Assembly: GCA_938039305.1 (NCBI GenBank)
Contig: CALHUZ010000471.1
Location: 1 to 6,888, forward strand
From: an uncultured Saprospiraceae bacterium
GTDB lineage: Bacteria; Bacteroidota; Bacteroidia; Chitinophagales; Saprospiraceae
Direction of reading: 5' to 3'
DNA: 6,888 nucleotides
Positions 1-6,000 of the stretch are shown piece after piece (the stretch's first letter is position 1; each line of letters begins with the position of its first letter). Made by a program: the position numbers and the translations under genes. The notes below the pieces were generated by a model that made no database searches, had not been told where the DNA came from, and saw nothing but the letters and a program-made list of their open reading frames with translations.

Positions 1-1
1 C

Positions 2-472
2 ATTTTCACTACAGGGAATGAGGAGTATGCCTTCGCTGCATATGAATATGATGTTACGGACTTCCTCAAGAAGCCCATCACTTTCCCAAGATTTGCGAAA
101 GCAGTTGACAAGGCCATACAAAGACAAGATCAGTTGTATGCCATAGCTTCAGAAAGTGCAAGACACGAGATATATATTAAAACCGAAGGAAGATTTGTAC
201 GCATCCCGTACGAGGACATTTTGTACATAGAGAATGTAGGAGATTATGCCAAGGTTCATACAACTACAACTAGTCACTTGATACATGGTAGCATGAAGTC
301 CATAGACAGTAGAATACTTCATCCAAGGTTTCTAAAAGTGCACAGATCCTATATAGTTAATCTGGACAAAATCGTTGATATAGAAGATAACTCATTAGTC
401 ATCAGAAAGTCAGTGATCCCGATCAGTAGGGCTCACAAACCGCTATTGATGAAAAGTATCAATATCCTTTAA
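2..472 (+). CDS. LytTR-family response regulator, C-terminal part (5' end outside window)
   Basis: A DNA-binding response regulator of the AlgR/AgrA/LytR type, cut by the left edge. The frame is open from base 2 and gives 156 residues before a TAA stop. A start at the TTG at 134 would cut off clear receiver-domain sequence, so the gene must begin upstream. Visible residues 1-40 are the end of a REC domain: the conserved Thr in 'IFTTG', the 'YAFAAYEYDVTDFL' stretch and the conserved Lys in 'KKPI' (Lys24), followed by 'FPRFAKAVDKAI'. The phosphorylated Asp lies outside the window. Residues about 58-154 are a LytTR domain with 'DILYIENVGDYAKVHT' and 'FLKVHRSYIVNLDKI'. In this family a sensor histidine kinase often sits next door; here it could only be to the left. 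The target genes cannot be read from the sequence. The family call is very secure. Confidence 0.95.
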   Translation: MFTTGNEEYAFAAYEYDVTDFLKKPITFPRFAKAVDKAIQRQDQLYAIASESARHEIYIKTEGRFVRIPYEDILYIENVGDYAKVHTTTTSHLIHGSMKSIDSRILHPRFLKVHRSYIVNLDKIVDIEDNSLVIRKSVIPISRAHKPLLMKSINIL

Positions 473-595
473 AGTGGCCTTCCTTCGATAAGTTGCCTTT
501 TGAAGTTTTGGTTTCTCCCTCCAACTAAGGCGAACGCAAAGTCTCTATGAGTTACAATGCAATGAATGAGTACATTACACCTCAAGTACTTTGCT

Positions 596-2257
596 ATGAA
601 CTCTAAAGTCATTATCGCCCTACTCCTCGTGCTTCTAAATACTTCCTGTAATAAGAACATCCAAGATGCAGACCTCATCATAACCAATGCGAAGATCTGG
701 ACCGCAAATACTTCTCAAGCTTATGCCCAGTCAATGGCGATTTCAGGTGAAAGAATCATTGCGATTGGTGTGGGTTCTGGAATACTAAAACACAAGGGAG
801 CTCAGACACAAGTGATCGATCTTAAGGGAAAGTTTGTCACTCCAGGATTTATAGATAGCCATGTTCATCTGATGACTGGTGGAAGGAGTCTACTTAATGT
901 AGACCTAAGGGACGCGAGTACTCCGGAGATCTTTAGCAAGCGAGTAGGCGATTTTGCCAGCACCTTACAAAAAGGCGAATGGATTCTTGAAGGCAACTGG
1001 GATCATACACTTTGGGGTGGCGAGTTACCTCATAAAGATTGGATAGATAAAGTGACTCCGGACAATCCAGTTCTAATCATGCGACTGGATTGGCACATGG
1101 CTTTAGCCAATGCAGCAGCGTTAGCATATGTCGGCATAGACAAAAACACTCCAGATATCGAAGGTGGCACAATTGAAAAAGATGCTAATGGAGAGCTAAC
1201 TGGAATTCTAAAAGATAACGCTATGAATCTTGTGATGGACAACATGCCAGCGATGACTCCAGAACAAAAGAATAACGCATTTGAGGCTGCACAAGAATAC
1301 TTTTTATCGCATGGAGTAACCAGTGTTCATGATGTAGATGGATTCAACAAGGATTTTGAAAGTTTCAGTACGGCTAAAAAACATCAGGATGAGAAAAATC
1401 TAAAAGTTAGAATTTACGCCGCAACACCTCTGAACGAATGGGAGCGCCTTAAGGAACACACTCATCAAAACGACGAGTGGATTAAAATCGGATCCCTTAA
1501 GGGATTTGTAGATGGTTCATTAGGCTCTCATACGGCAGCTTTTCATGATCACTATTCTGACAAAGAAGATGACAAAGGATTTTTTCTAAATCATGAGCAA
1601 GAGTTATACGGCTGGATATCCGAAGCGGACAAGGCCAATCAGCATGTTATGATTCATGCCATAGGAGATAGTGCGATTCACACTTTGCTCAATATTTACG
1701 AAAGGGTGATCGATGAAAATGGAAAAAGAGATAGACGATTTAGAATAGAACATGCACAACATCTGGCGCCAGATGATATCAAAAGGTTTAAAGAATTAGG
1801 TGCCATCGCAAGTATGCAGCCATATCATGCTATCGATGATGGTAGATGGGCCGAAGAGTATCTTGGGTCTGAAAGGATTAAAACTACATATGCTTTTCGC
1901 TCTCTCTTGGATGCCGATGCGAAAGTAGTTTTTGGAAGTGATTGGGCTGTGGCACCTGCTTCGCCGATTTTAGGTATTTATGCGGCTGTGACAAGAAGAA
2001 CACTTGATAATAGAAATCCAGATGGCTGGGTACCTGAACAAAAAATCAGCGTCTTGGAAGCCCTTCGGGCATACACTATAGATGCAGCTTATGCTTCTTT
2101 TGATGAGAACAACAAAGGGAGCTTGGAAGCTGGAAAGTTGGCAGACTTCGTGATTCTGAGTGATGACCCAACTCAAGTTGATCCTGTACAATTAAAAGAG
2201 CTCCAAGTATTGCAGGCTTATGTAGGCGGCGTCAAAATGTTCGATATATCCAACTAA
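596..2257 (+). CDS. Exported YtcJ-type metal-dependent amidohydrolase (amidohydrolase 3 family), probable lipoprotein
   Basis: A zinc-type hydrolase of the amidohydrolase superfamily, YtcJ branch; the substrate is unknown. I chose the ATG at 596 because it gives a compact lipoprotein signal, MNSKVIIALLLVLLNTSC, with the lipid-bearing Cys at residue 18. An in-frame ATG at 566 adds 10 residues and is also possible; neither has a Shine-Dalgarno site. Numbering from 566: the metal-binding HxH is His99/His101 in 'DSHVH'; Lys312 in 'LKGFVDGSLG' is the likely bridging Lys; His364 is in 'IHAIGDSA'; His396 is in 'RIEHAQHL'; Asp459 is in 'FGSDWAV'. All expected active-site positions are present, and the length (553-563 residues) is normal, with the C-terminal 'GKLADFVILS' strand typical of the family. 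It follows the response regulator after a short gap and converges on the MarR genes. The signal points to an inner-membrane or periplasmic location, which is inference. Confidence 0.92.
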   Translation: MNSKVIIALLLVLLNTSCNKNIQDADLIITNAKIWTANTSQAYAQSMAISGERIIAIGVGSGILKHKGAQTQVIDLKGKFVTPGFIDSHVHLMTGGRSLLNVDLRDASTPEIFSKRVGDFASTLQKGEWILEGNWDHTLWGGELPHKDWIDKVTPDNPVLIMRLDWHMALANAAALAYVGIDKNTPDIEGGTIEKDANGELTGILKDNAMNLVMDNMPAMTPEQKNNAFEAAQEYFLSHGVTSVHDVDGFNKDFESFSTAKKHQDEKNLKVRIYAATPLNEWERLKEHTHQNDEWIKIGSLKGFVDGSLGSHTAAFHDHYSDKEDDKGFFLNHEQELYGWISEADKANQHVMIHAIGDSAIHTLLNIYERVIDENGKRDRRFRIEHAQHLAPDDIKRFKELGAIASMQPYHAIDDGRWAEEYLGSERIKTTYAFRSLLDADAKVVFGSDWAVAPASPILGIYAAVTRRTLDNRNPDGWVPEQKISVLEALRAYTIDAAYASFDENNKGSLEAGKLADFVILSDDPTQVDPVQLKELQVLQAYVGGVKMFDISN

Positions 2258-2271
2258 GACATAGGGCCTTT

Positions 2272-2287
2272 AATATCCTGGGATATT
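2272..2287. terminator. Short inverted repeat between convergent genes, possible terminator
   Basis: AATATCC, a 2-base gap, then GGATATT: a perfect 7-bp inverted repeat. It lies between the stop of the amidohydrolase and the stop of the downstream MarR gene, exactly where convergent transcripts should end. The stem is AT-rich, the loop very short, and no long T-run follows on either strand (only TCTATTTATT on plus), so it is a weak candidate. Confidence 0.3.
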
Positions 2288-2722
2288 CTATTTATTAAGG
2301 TTAGTGAAGACCTTATTGATGATCCTTAAGAAGTCCTCATAATCTTCTGAAGACAGTCCAGACCATCCATCAGATCTGGCATTAAGGACCTGAGGCATAG
2401 TCTGCTTGATTACCTCTTGCCCATCATCTGTTATATAAATCTTGAACTTCCTTCGATCTCCGTCAAATGGATGGCGCTCGGCATATCCTTTCTTACATAG
2501 CAGATCAATGATCCGAGATATCGTAGGAGCATTCTTATAGGTACTATCACCAAGTTCGACTTGTGACTGACCATCACGATTATATAGCTTGCTCAGCAGG
2601 AGCCATTGCTCAGGTGTGATATCTATCTTAAGTTTCTTGAAACGATCATTGAGATCCGCCTTGATCGCTTTAGCTGTGCGATCTATGAAATAACCAAATA
2701 CTCCAACTTGTTCCTGCTCCAT
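2288..2722 (-). CDS. MarR-family winged-helix transcriptional regulator (second of tandem pair)
   Basis: A small DNA-binding regulator, 144 residues from the ATG at 2722. An in-frame TTG at 2734 would add four residues (MRPT), but no Shine-Dalgarno site supports it, so ATG is preferred. The MarR layout is clear: N-terminal dimerisation helix ('GYFIDRTAKAIKADL'), the 'DITPEQWLLL' helix, a helix-turn-helix with recognition helix around 'YKNAPTISRIIDLL', a wing with 'DGDRRKFKIYIT', and a C-terminal helix ending 'FLRIINKVF'. MarR proteins usually act as homodimeric repressors released by small ligands or oxidation; no ligand can be inferred here. It starts 26 bases after the stop of its paralogue and is probably co-transcribed with it. 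It converges with the amidohydrolase gene. Confidence 0.93.
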   Translation of the reverse strand: MEQEQVGVFGYFIDRTAKAIKADLNDRFKKLKIDITPEQWLLLSKLYNRDGQSQVELGDSTYKNAPTISRIIDLLCKKGYAERHPFDGDRRKFKIYITDDGQEVIKQTMPQVLNARSDGWSGLSSEDYEDFLRIINKVFTNLNK

Positions 2723-2748
2723 GGTAGGTCGCAAAAGTAGAGAATAAA

Positions 2749-3177
2749 CTAAGACGGATCAAAATTATCAAACACAGTCTCTATGATTCTGATAAAGTGG
2801 CCATAGTCTTCTTCTGAAAGACCTACCCAGCCGTTCTCTCTCATCGATATAGCGATCGGCAAGGCCTTCTCGGCTACTGCTCTACCCTCTTGGGTTAAGT
2901 ATATCTTGTATCTCCGTCTGTCGTTATCAAACCTTTGACGTTCGACAAACTTTTTTCGCTCGAGAACATCCAAAATTCGAGACACTGTAGGTGCATTCTT
3001 ATAGCTCTTAGCACCAAGATCATTTTGCGAGACCCCATTATCTGTTAAGAGGTGATCAAGAATGACCCATTGTTCAGGAGTAAGGTCGATATCATTGTCA
3101 CCAAAAGCTTTTGTGAAAGCCAACTTCACCTGTCTGGTGGTCCGTTCTAAGTAGTATCCAATCTGTTTGCCCGACAT
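2749..3177 (-). CDS. MarR-family winged-helix transcriptional regulator (first of tandem pair)
   Basis: A 142-residue regulator from the ATG at 3177; a TTG three codons upstream (3186) is a less likely start. Same architecture as the next gene: 'IGYYLERTTRQVKLAF' dimerisation helix, 'DLTPEQWVIL', recognition helix around 'YKNAPTVSRILDVL', wing 'DNDRRRYKIYLT', and C-terminal 'HFIRIIETVFDNF'. An ungapped hand alignment with the downstream copy gives about 62 identities over 134 residues (roughly 46%), highest in the recognition helix and wing. That suggests an old tandem duplication whose DNA-binding surfaces stayed similar. Its promoter must lie in the short stretch between the ATG and the terminator palindrome at 3220; I recognise no clear consensus there. 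Confidence 0.93.
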   Translation of the reverse strand: MSGKQIGYYLERTTRQVKLAFTKAFGDNDIDLTPEQWVILDHLLTDNGVSQNDLGAKSYKNAPTVSRILDVLERKKFVERQRFDNDRRRYKIYLTQEGRAVAEKALPIAISMRENGWVGLSEEDYGHFIRIIETVFDNFDPS

Positions 3178-3210
3178 AAGTATCAAGAAATAATGATGAA
3201 GTCAATGCTA

Positions 3211-3249
3211 AATATAAAAAAAGGTATCAGATGTACATCTGATACCTTT
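3211..3249 (-). terminator. Strong intrinsic terminator of the T9SS-cargo gene (perfect 30-bp palindrome)
   Basis: Bases 3220-3249 form a perfect palindrome with 15-base arms, AAAGGTATCAGATGT and its complement. On the minus strand it is followed by seven T residues and TATATT, a textbook rho-independent terminator starting 24 bases after the stop of the secreted-protein gene. On the plus strand no T-run follows, so it works in one direction only. It separates that gene from the MarR pair. Confidence 0.9.
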
Positions 3250-3273
3250 AAAGAACGAAGGGATATATATTTT

Positions 3274-4158
3274 TTATCTCGCCACGATCACTCGTGTGTT
3301 GTATACGCTATTCTGATCTCCATCAATCATCTCAAGTACATATGATGCAGCTCCTAAGTCTGAAAGATCTATTGTTGTTGAGATCGCTCCTTCTGCCATC
3401 ACTGAGCTTCTTACTTGCTTGCCTGTCATGTCTCTAAGTGTGATCGTTGCATTCTGACCAAGCTCTCTATCAAGTGTTACGTTAACAAAGTCTGCTGTTG
3501 GATTAGGACCAACTGTTACATCTTCTATAGTTGCTTCTACTGACTGCTCATCTTCTGATAGTAAGTCTCCGTAGTAAGTTACTGCTACTGCTTTAAGGCT
3601 ATTTGCTGATGTCCACTCTGCTACTTCAACAAATGCTGTAGCATATAGATCTGTTGCATCTTCTCTCCCCCATACTAAGTCATATGATGCTCCTGCTTCC
3701 TTTACATCAAACTTTAATCTTGCAACTGTTACCCAACCATCTGCTGATGTGATTGTCTTTCCTCCATTCTCTACATCTCTTAAGTCTATAGAAAAGTTAG
3801 CAAATCCAAGATTGTCATCAAATGATAACTGATTCACTTTGTCTGCTTTAATTCCGCTTTTGTGATTGTCTATTGAAATCTTACCGTATGACTCTTCTGA
3901 TAAAAGTGACTTAGTTGACGCTGCATCTAACTCAAGTACTTCACTGCTGTAAAAGAATCTGTAATTCTGTCCAGCTAATACCAACTCTCCGTTCTGTGTA
4001 TACTGTACTTCTACATCTACAAAAAGCTCCTGCTTGTTCTCATCATAGCTTGCTTTGTTGAATCTTAATTCAAGCTCGTTTGCTGCTAATACATTAGATG
4101 CGAAAAGAACTGCGATGAAGCTGATTAGTGTTGCAGTTGAATTGATAAAGTTTGTCAT
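3274..4158 (-). CDS. Small secreted protein with type IX secretion C-terminal sorting domain
   Basis: A 294-residue exported protein. Residues 1-25 are a Sec signal peptide (hydrophobic 'LISFIAVLFASNVLA', likely cut around Ala25/Ala26). Residues about 27-195 are a predicted beta-rich domain ('LELRFNKASYDENKQELFVDVEVQY', split as FNKASYDENK and ELFVDVEVQY; then 'YRFFYSSEVLEL' and 'VARLKFDV'). It resembles cohesin-like or adhesin beta-sandwiches of Bacteroidota surface proteins, but I cannot name the family. Residues about 212-294 are a type A T9SS sorting domain: 'VGPNPTADFVNV', 'ATITLRDMTGKQV', 'IDLSDLGAASYVLEM' and the final 'RVIVAR'. T9SS cargo crosses the outer membrane and is attached or released with loss of this domain. 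It is monocistronic as far as can be seen: a 336-bp upstream gap and its own strong terminator. The T9SS call is secure; the role of the mature domain is unknown. Confidence 0.88.
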   Translation of the reverse strand: MTNFINSTATLISFIAVLFASNVLAANELELRFNKASYDENKQELFVDVEVQYTQNGELVLAGQNYRFFYSSEVLELDAASTKSLLSEESYGKISIDNHKSGIKADKVNQLSFDDNLGFANFSIDLRDVENGGKTITSADGWVTVARLKFDVKEAGASYDLVWGREDATDLYATAFVEVAEWTSANSLKAVAVTYYGDLLSEDEQSVEATIEDVTVGPNPTADFVNVTLDRELGQNATITLRDMTGKQVRSSVMAEGAISTTIDLSDLGAASYVLEMIDGDQNSVYNTRVIVAR

Positions 4159-4269
4159 GGTTTGGGGTTGTATATGTTTTCAATAAATACACCTCTATGA
4201 CGCCGGCTATATCAGATACCACATTTTTAGAAAAAGCAATATCGACCAATTAAGCTAATTGTAAAGTAG

Positions 4270-4291
4270 TTGTCATAGCTGACAATATGAC
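4270..4291. promoter_or_regulatory. Overlapping inverted repeats, candidate operator upstream of secreted-protein gene
   Basis: TTGTCA-TAGC-TGACAA (4270-4285) and GTCATA-GCTGACAA-TATGAC (4272-4291) are both perfect 6-bp-arm inverted repeats that share bases. They lie about 110 bases upstream of the ATG at 4158. No T-run follows on either strand, so a protein-binding site is more likely than a terminator. Arms this short can arise by chance. Confidence 0.3.
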
Positions 4292-4454
4292 TATCAATAG
4301 GTTTTCTAGTTTTTACCTACTTCTAATAAGCAGATCACTGACCAATCGATACTTATATTCGACAAGCATACTCTAAATAAAAAATATTGAGATCGACTTT
4401 ACCTACAATGATTAACATTTTTCAGTTTTTCGGAATCAAAGTCTGGTGGACATT

Positions 4455-4485
4455 AAAATAAGAGATCACTAATTTCTCAAGTGAT
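4455..4485 (-). terminator. Possible weak terminator of the exosortase unit
   Basis: Reading the minus strand, ATCACT and AGTGAT form a 6-bp stem with a 9-base loop, starting 9 bases after the stop at 4495, followed by CTCTTATTTT. The position fits an operon end; the stem is short and AT-rich, so confidence is low. Confidence 0.35.
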
Positions 4486-4494
4486 TATTGATTT

Positions 4495-5124
4495 CTAGCC
4501 TTTCTTAGAATGATTAAGGCTCATCATTTGGGGAATAGTCAAACCACCCCAAATTATAATTACAAAAATATTAATCATCTCTAAGTTGTCTACACCAAAA
4601 GGTCGAATAATGAAGTGCCAAATGGAATCCAGTTCAAAGTTGCCTTTATTAAGGGTTAAAGAGAAGATGTAACTATAATAAAAAACAAGGCAGATATAAA
4701 ATACAAGCAGTGCAAAAGGTATTTTTAGAAGCTTCGATTTAATTGGAATTGGAGTAGCTATAAATAAACAGAATAAAAAAATGGTAGGTACAAGGACTAA
4801 TGCATGTAGATTTGGATATTTGGTTACTTCTGGTCTTATCTGCCTCAGTTGTGATTTTGTTAGTTGTCGTTTTTTATATTTCTTTTCGTTATATAATTCT
4901 ATAGCGATTCCATAATGTTTTAAATCCATTCTGGTTTCCGTCGAAAAATCAGCACGTATTTCGGGGTTAATAGAATTAAAAATGACATTCGTAATACTGC
5001 AGTAAAATATATTATGACCTTTTCTTACACCATCAAAAGAACTAATAAGTATCAGAGCGGTAAAAACGACCGTAAAAATGCCCAGTATCTTAAATAAGTA
5101 TTTGAGAGAAGGGATATTATTCAT
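4495..5124 (-). CDS. Four-helix membrane protein, putative exosortase-associated accessory protein
   Basis: A 209-residue integral membrane protein I do not recognise by sequence. Hydrophobic helices lie at about residues 10-30, 106-126, 133-157 and 181-201. Between the first and second is a loop of about 75 mostly polar residues (basic 'NEKKYKKRQLTKSQLRQIRPE', i.e. NEKKYKKRQ then LTKSQLRQIRPE) that should form one soluble domain; its side of the membrane is not certain. The ATG is 5 bases after the stop of the exosortase gene, so the two are almost surely co-transcribed and translationally coupled. Exosortase genes often travel with a small membrane partner (for example EpsI-type or system-specific associated proteins), so an accessory role in sorting is a reasonable inference from position only. 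No catalytic motif is visible. Base composition is AT-rich: 18 of 60 bases are G or C in 4681-4740. Confidence 0.75.
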   Translation of the reverse strand: MNNIPSLKYLFKILGIFTVVFTALILISSFDGVRKGHNIFYCSITNVIFNSINPEIRADFSTETRMDLKHYGIAIELYNEKKYKKRQLTKSQLRQIRPEVTKYPNLHALVLVPTIFLFCLFIATPIPIKSKLLKIPFALLVFYICLVFYYSYIFSLTLNKGNFELDSIWHFIIRPFGVDNLEMINIFVIIIWGGLTIPQMMSLNHSKKG

Positions 5125-5129
5125 GAGTC

Positions 5130-5699
5130 TTACGCGCTTTTAACCTGTTCAGATTTACTAATGAGTGCCCATCTCATCCATAAGAGCCAGGTAAATATTG
5201 TCATGATAAGAAATAGTATTTGCCAAACATCCACATGAACAAAATCGAACGTCTCATAGCTGAAGTGTTTTCCTACAAAATAGAGTGAAATAATTCTGAT
5301 GACATTAAGAATAAAGAGTGCCAATATTCCCAATATTAAACCTGGCCATTTAAGTCTAAAGGATATTGGGAATGCTAATATAGCCATGCTATAAAGTATT
5401 ATAGGTGTGATAGCATCACATCCTTCCTTGATAGTCAAACTGAAAAAAGGTGATGTGATGGATACTCCATTGGCGCTTGTCCCTTCACCTAAAATATTCA
5501 ATATATAACTTCCCATGTTTGCATAGCCAACAAAAATTGGTTTTGCAAGAGTTAAGAACCAAGCTTGATTAGAGAAGATATGATAAGCCAAGGCAAAGCC
5601 AATCACAGATACATAGTAAATCAACATTGTTTTACTCTGAGCTGATTTCGTTTTATCATCAGAATTTTTACGCCTCTTTAGCTTTCTCTTTTTCGACAT
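5130..5699 (-). CDS. xrtH: Exosortase/archaeosortase family protein, probable XrtH (IPTL-CTERM-specific)
   Basis: A polytopic inner-membrane cysteine transpeptidase-like enzyme that recognises and cleaves a C-terminal signal on exported proteins. It has 189 residues. The three family signature residues are present: Cys94 in 'KEGCDAITP', Arg135 in 'LNVIRIISLY' and His155 in 'FVHVDVWQI'. Hydrophobic segments lie at about 24-41, 96-112, 116-141 and 158-178. The N-terminus is strikingly basic (KKRKLKRRK, residues 3-11), which should stay in the cytoplasm. The short length matches the compact single-domain exosortases. The XrtH assignment rests partly on context: the neighbouring gene at 6001 ends in an IPTL-CTERM type signal, the known partner of XrtH. 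A related Bacteroidota exosortase subtype is the main alternative. It is followed after 5 bases by a membrane protein gene and preceded by a promoter candidate. Confidence 0.85.
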   Translation of the reverse strand: MSKKRKLKRRKNSDDKTKSAQSKTMLIYYVSVIGFALAYHIFSNQAWFLTLAKPIFVGYANMGSYILNILGEGTSANGVSITSPFFSLTIKEGCDAITPIILYSMAILAFPISFRLKWPGLILGILALFILNVIRIISLYFVGKHFSYETFDFVHVDVWQILFLIMTIFTWLLWMRWALISKSEQVKSA

Positions 5700-5721
5700 A
5701 GGATATAGTATTAACCCTCTT

Positions 5722-5729
5722 CAAACATA
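5722..5729 (-). promoter_or_regulatory. Candidate Bacteroidota -7 element for the exosortase unit
   Basis: The minus strand reads TATGTTTG, an exact match to the Bacteroidota TAnnTTTG -7 consensus, 22 bases before the exosortase ATG. A second match, TATTTTTG, lies at 5777-5770. Neither has a well-spaced TTTG -33 box: the nearest TTTG before the first is 28 bases away. Either could serve, giving a leader of roughly 15 or 65 bases. Confidence 0.35.
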
Positions 5730-5847
5730 TGAAAGAAATAAAATATTGGGACGCCTACAAAAGTCTTCACAAAAATAGAACGTCGGATGAATAACATAAG
5801 AATCGACATTTATAATTGAATAATTAGAAGTCTCTTCATATAGATCA

Positions 5848-5870
5848 TAGTCTACAATTATAGTAGACTA
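5848..5870. promoter_or_regulatory. Inverted repeat, candidate operator upstream of the exosortase gene
   Basis: TAGTCTAC, a 7-base AATTATA spacer, then GTAGACTA: perfect 8-bp arms. It sits about 150 bases upstream of the exosortase ATG, between the terminator of the substrate gene and the promoter candidates. There is no adjacent T-run on either strand, so a terminator is unlikely; a dimeric regulator site is possible. Confidence 0.35.
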
Positions 5871-5930
5871 ATATAATCCCAATCATTTATATTATTAAGC
5901 TCTAAAAATAATACTAGAGAACATGAGAGG

Positions 5931-5976
5931 GAATAAAAAAAAGGAAAGCTGTATTTAATCATACTTAGCTTTCCTT
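5931..5976 (-). terminator. Intrinsic terminator of the IPTL-CTERM protein gene
   Basis: On the minus strand, AAGGAAAGCT (5976-5967) pairs perfectly with AGCTTTCCTT (5950-5941): a 10-bp stem with a 16-base loop, running into an eight-T tract and ATTC. It begins 24 bases after the stop codon at 6001. The T-run is only on the minus-strand side. Confidence 0.85.
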
Positions 5977-6000
5977 AAACAAATATTTTTATCAGTTCAA

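Larger units (their letters stand above)
4159..4494. other. 336-bp AT-rich intergenic region
   Basis: No convincing ORF on either strand. It must hold the promoter of the secreted-protein gene, but I find no exact TAnnTTTG element on the minus strand; the nearest is TATTTATTG close to the start. It contains nested inverted repeats at 4270-4291, a possible weak terminator of the exosortase unit at its right end, and a 9-base direct repeat TTTACCTAC (4312-4320 and 4398-4406) that may be chance. Confidence 0.6.
5700..6000. other. 301-bp AT-rich intergenic region between substrate gene and exosortase
   Basis: No supported gene. On the minus strand, in order of transcription, it holds the terminator of the IPTL-CTERM gene (5976-5931), the inverted repeat at 5870-5848, and two TAnnTTTG-like elements before the exosortase start. 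The layout implies that the exosortase unit is transcribed separately from its likely substrate. Confidence 0.6.

Noticed and set aside
577..590. GTACTTTG as a TAnnTTTG promoter element just before the ATG at 596
   Set aside because: It is one base short of the consensus spacing (TAnTTTG) and lies too close to the start codon to be the promoter if translation begins at 596.
469..687. Minus-strand ORF of 72 codons spanning the response regulator/amidohydrolase gap
   Set aside because: It overlaps the stop of the regulator and the signal peptide of the amidohydrolase, and its product has no recognisable domain; a shadow.
3220..3249. 30-bp perfect palindrome as a regulator binding site or mobile-element end
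   Set aside because: The T-tract on the minus strand and its position just after a stop codon explain it fully as an intrinsic terminator.
4312..4406. Direct repeat TTTACCTAC (4312-4320, 4398-4406) as an attachment or iteron site
   Set aside because: Only two 9-base copies 86 bases apart in AT-rich DNA, with no integrase or replication gene nearby; likely chance.
5729..5794. Plus-strand ORF of 21 residues (MKEIKYWDAYKSL...) divergent from the exosortase gene
   Set aside because: Very short, no ribosome-binding signal, and its start overlaps the candidate promoter of the opposite strand; no evidence of translation.
5900..5919. Inverted repeat CTCTA-N10-TAGAG
   Set aside because: Five-base arms in AT-rich sequence are expected by chance.
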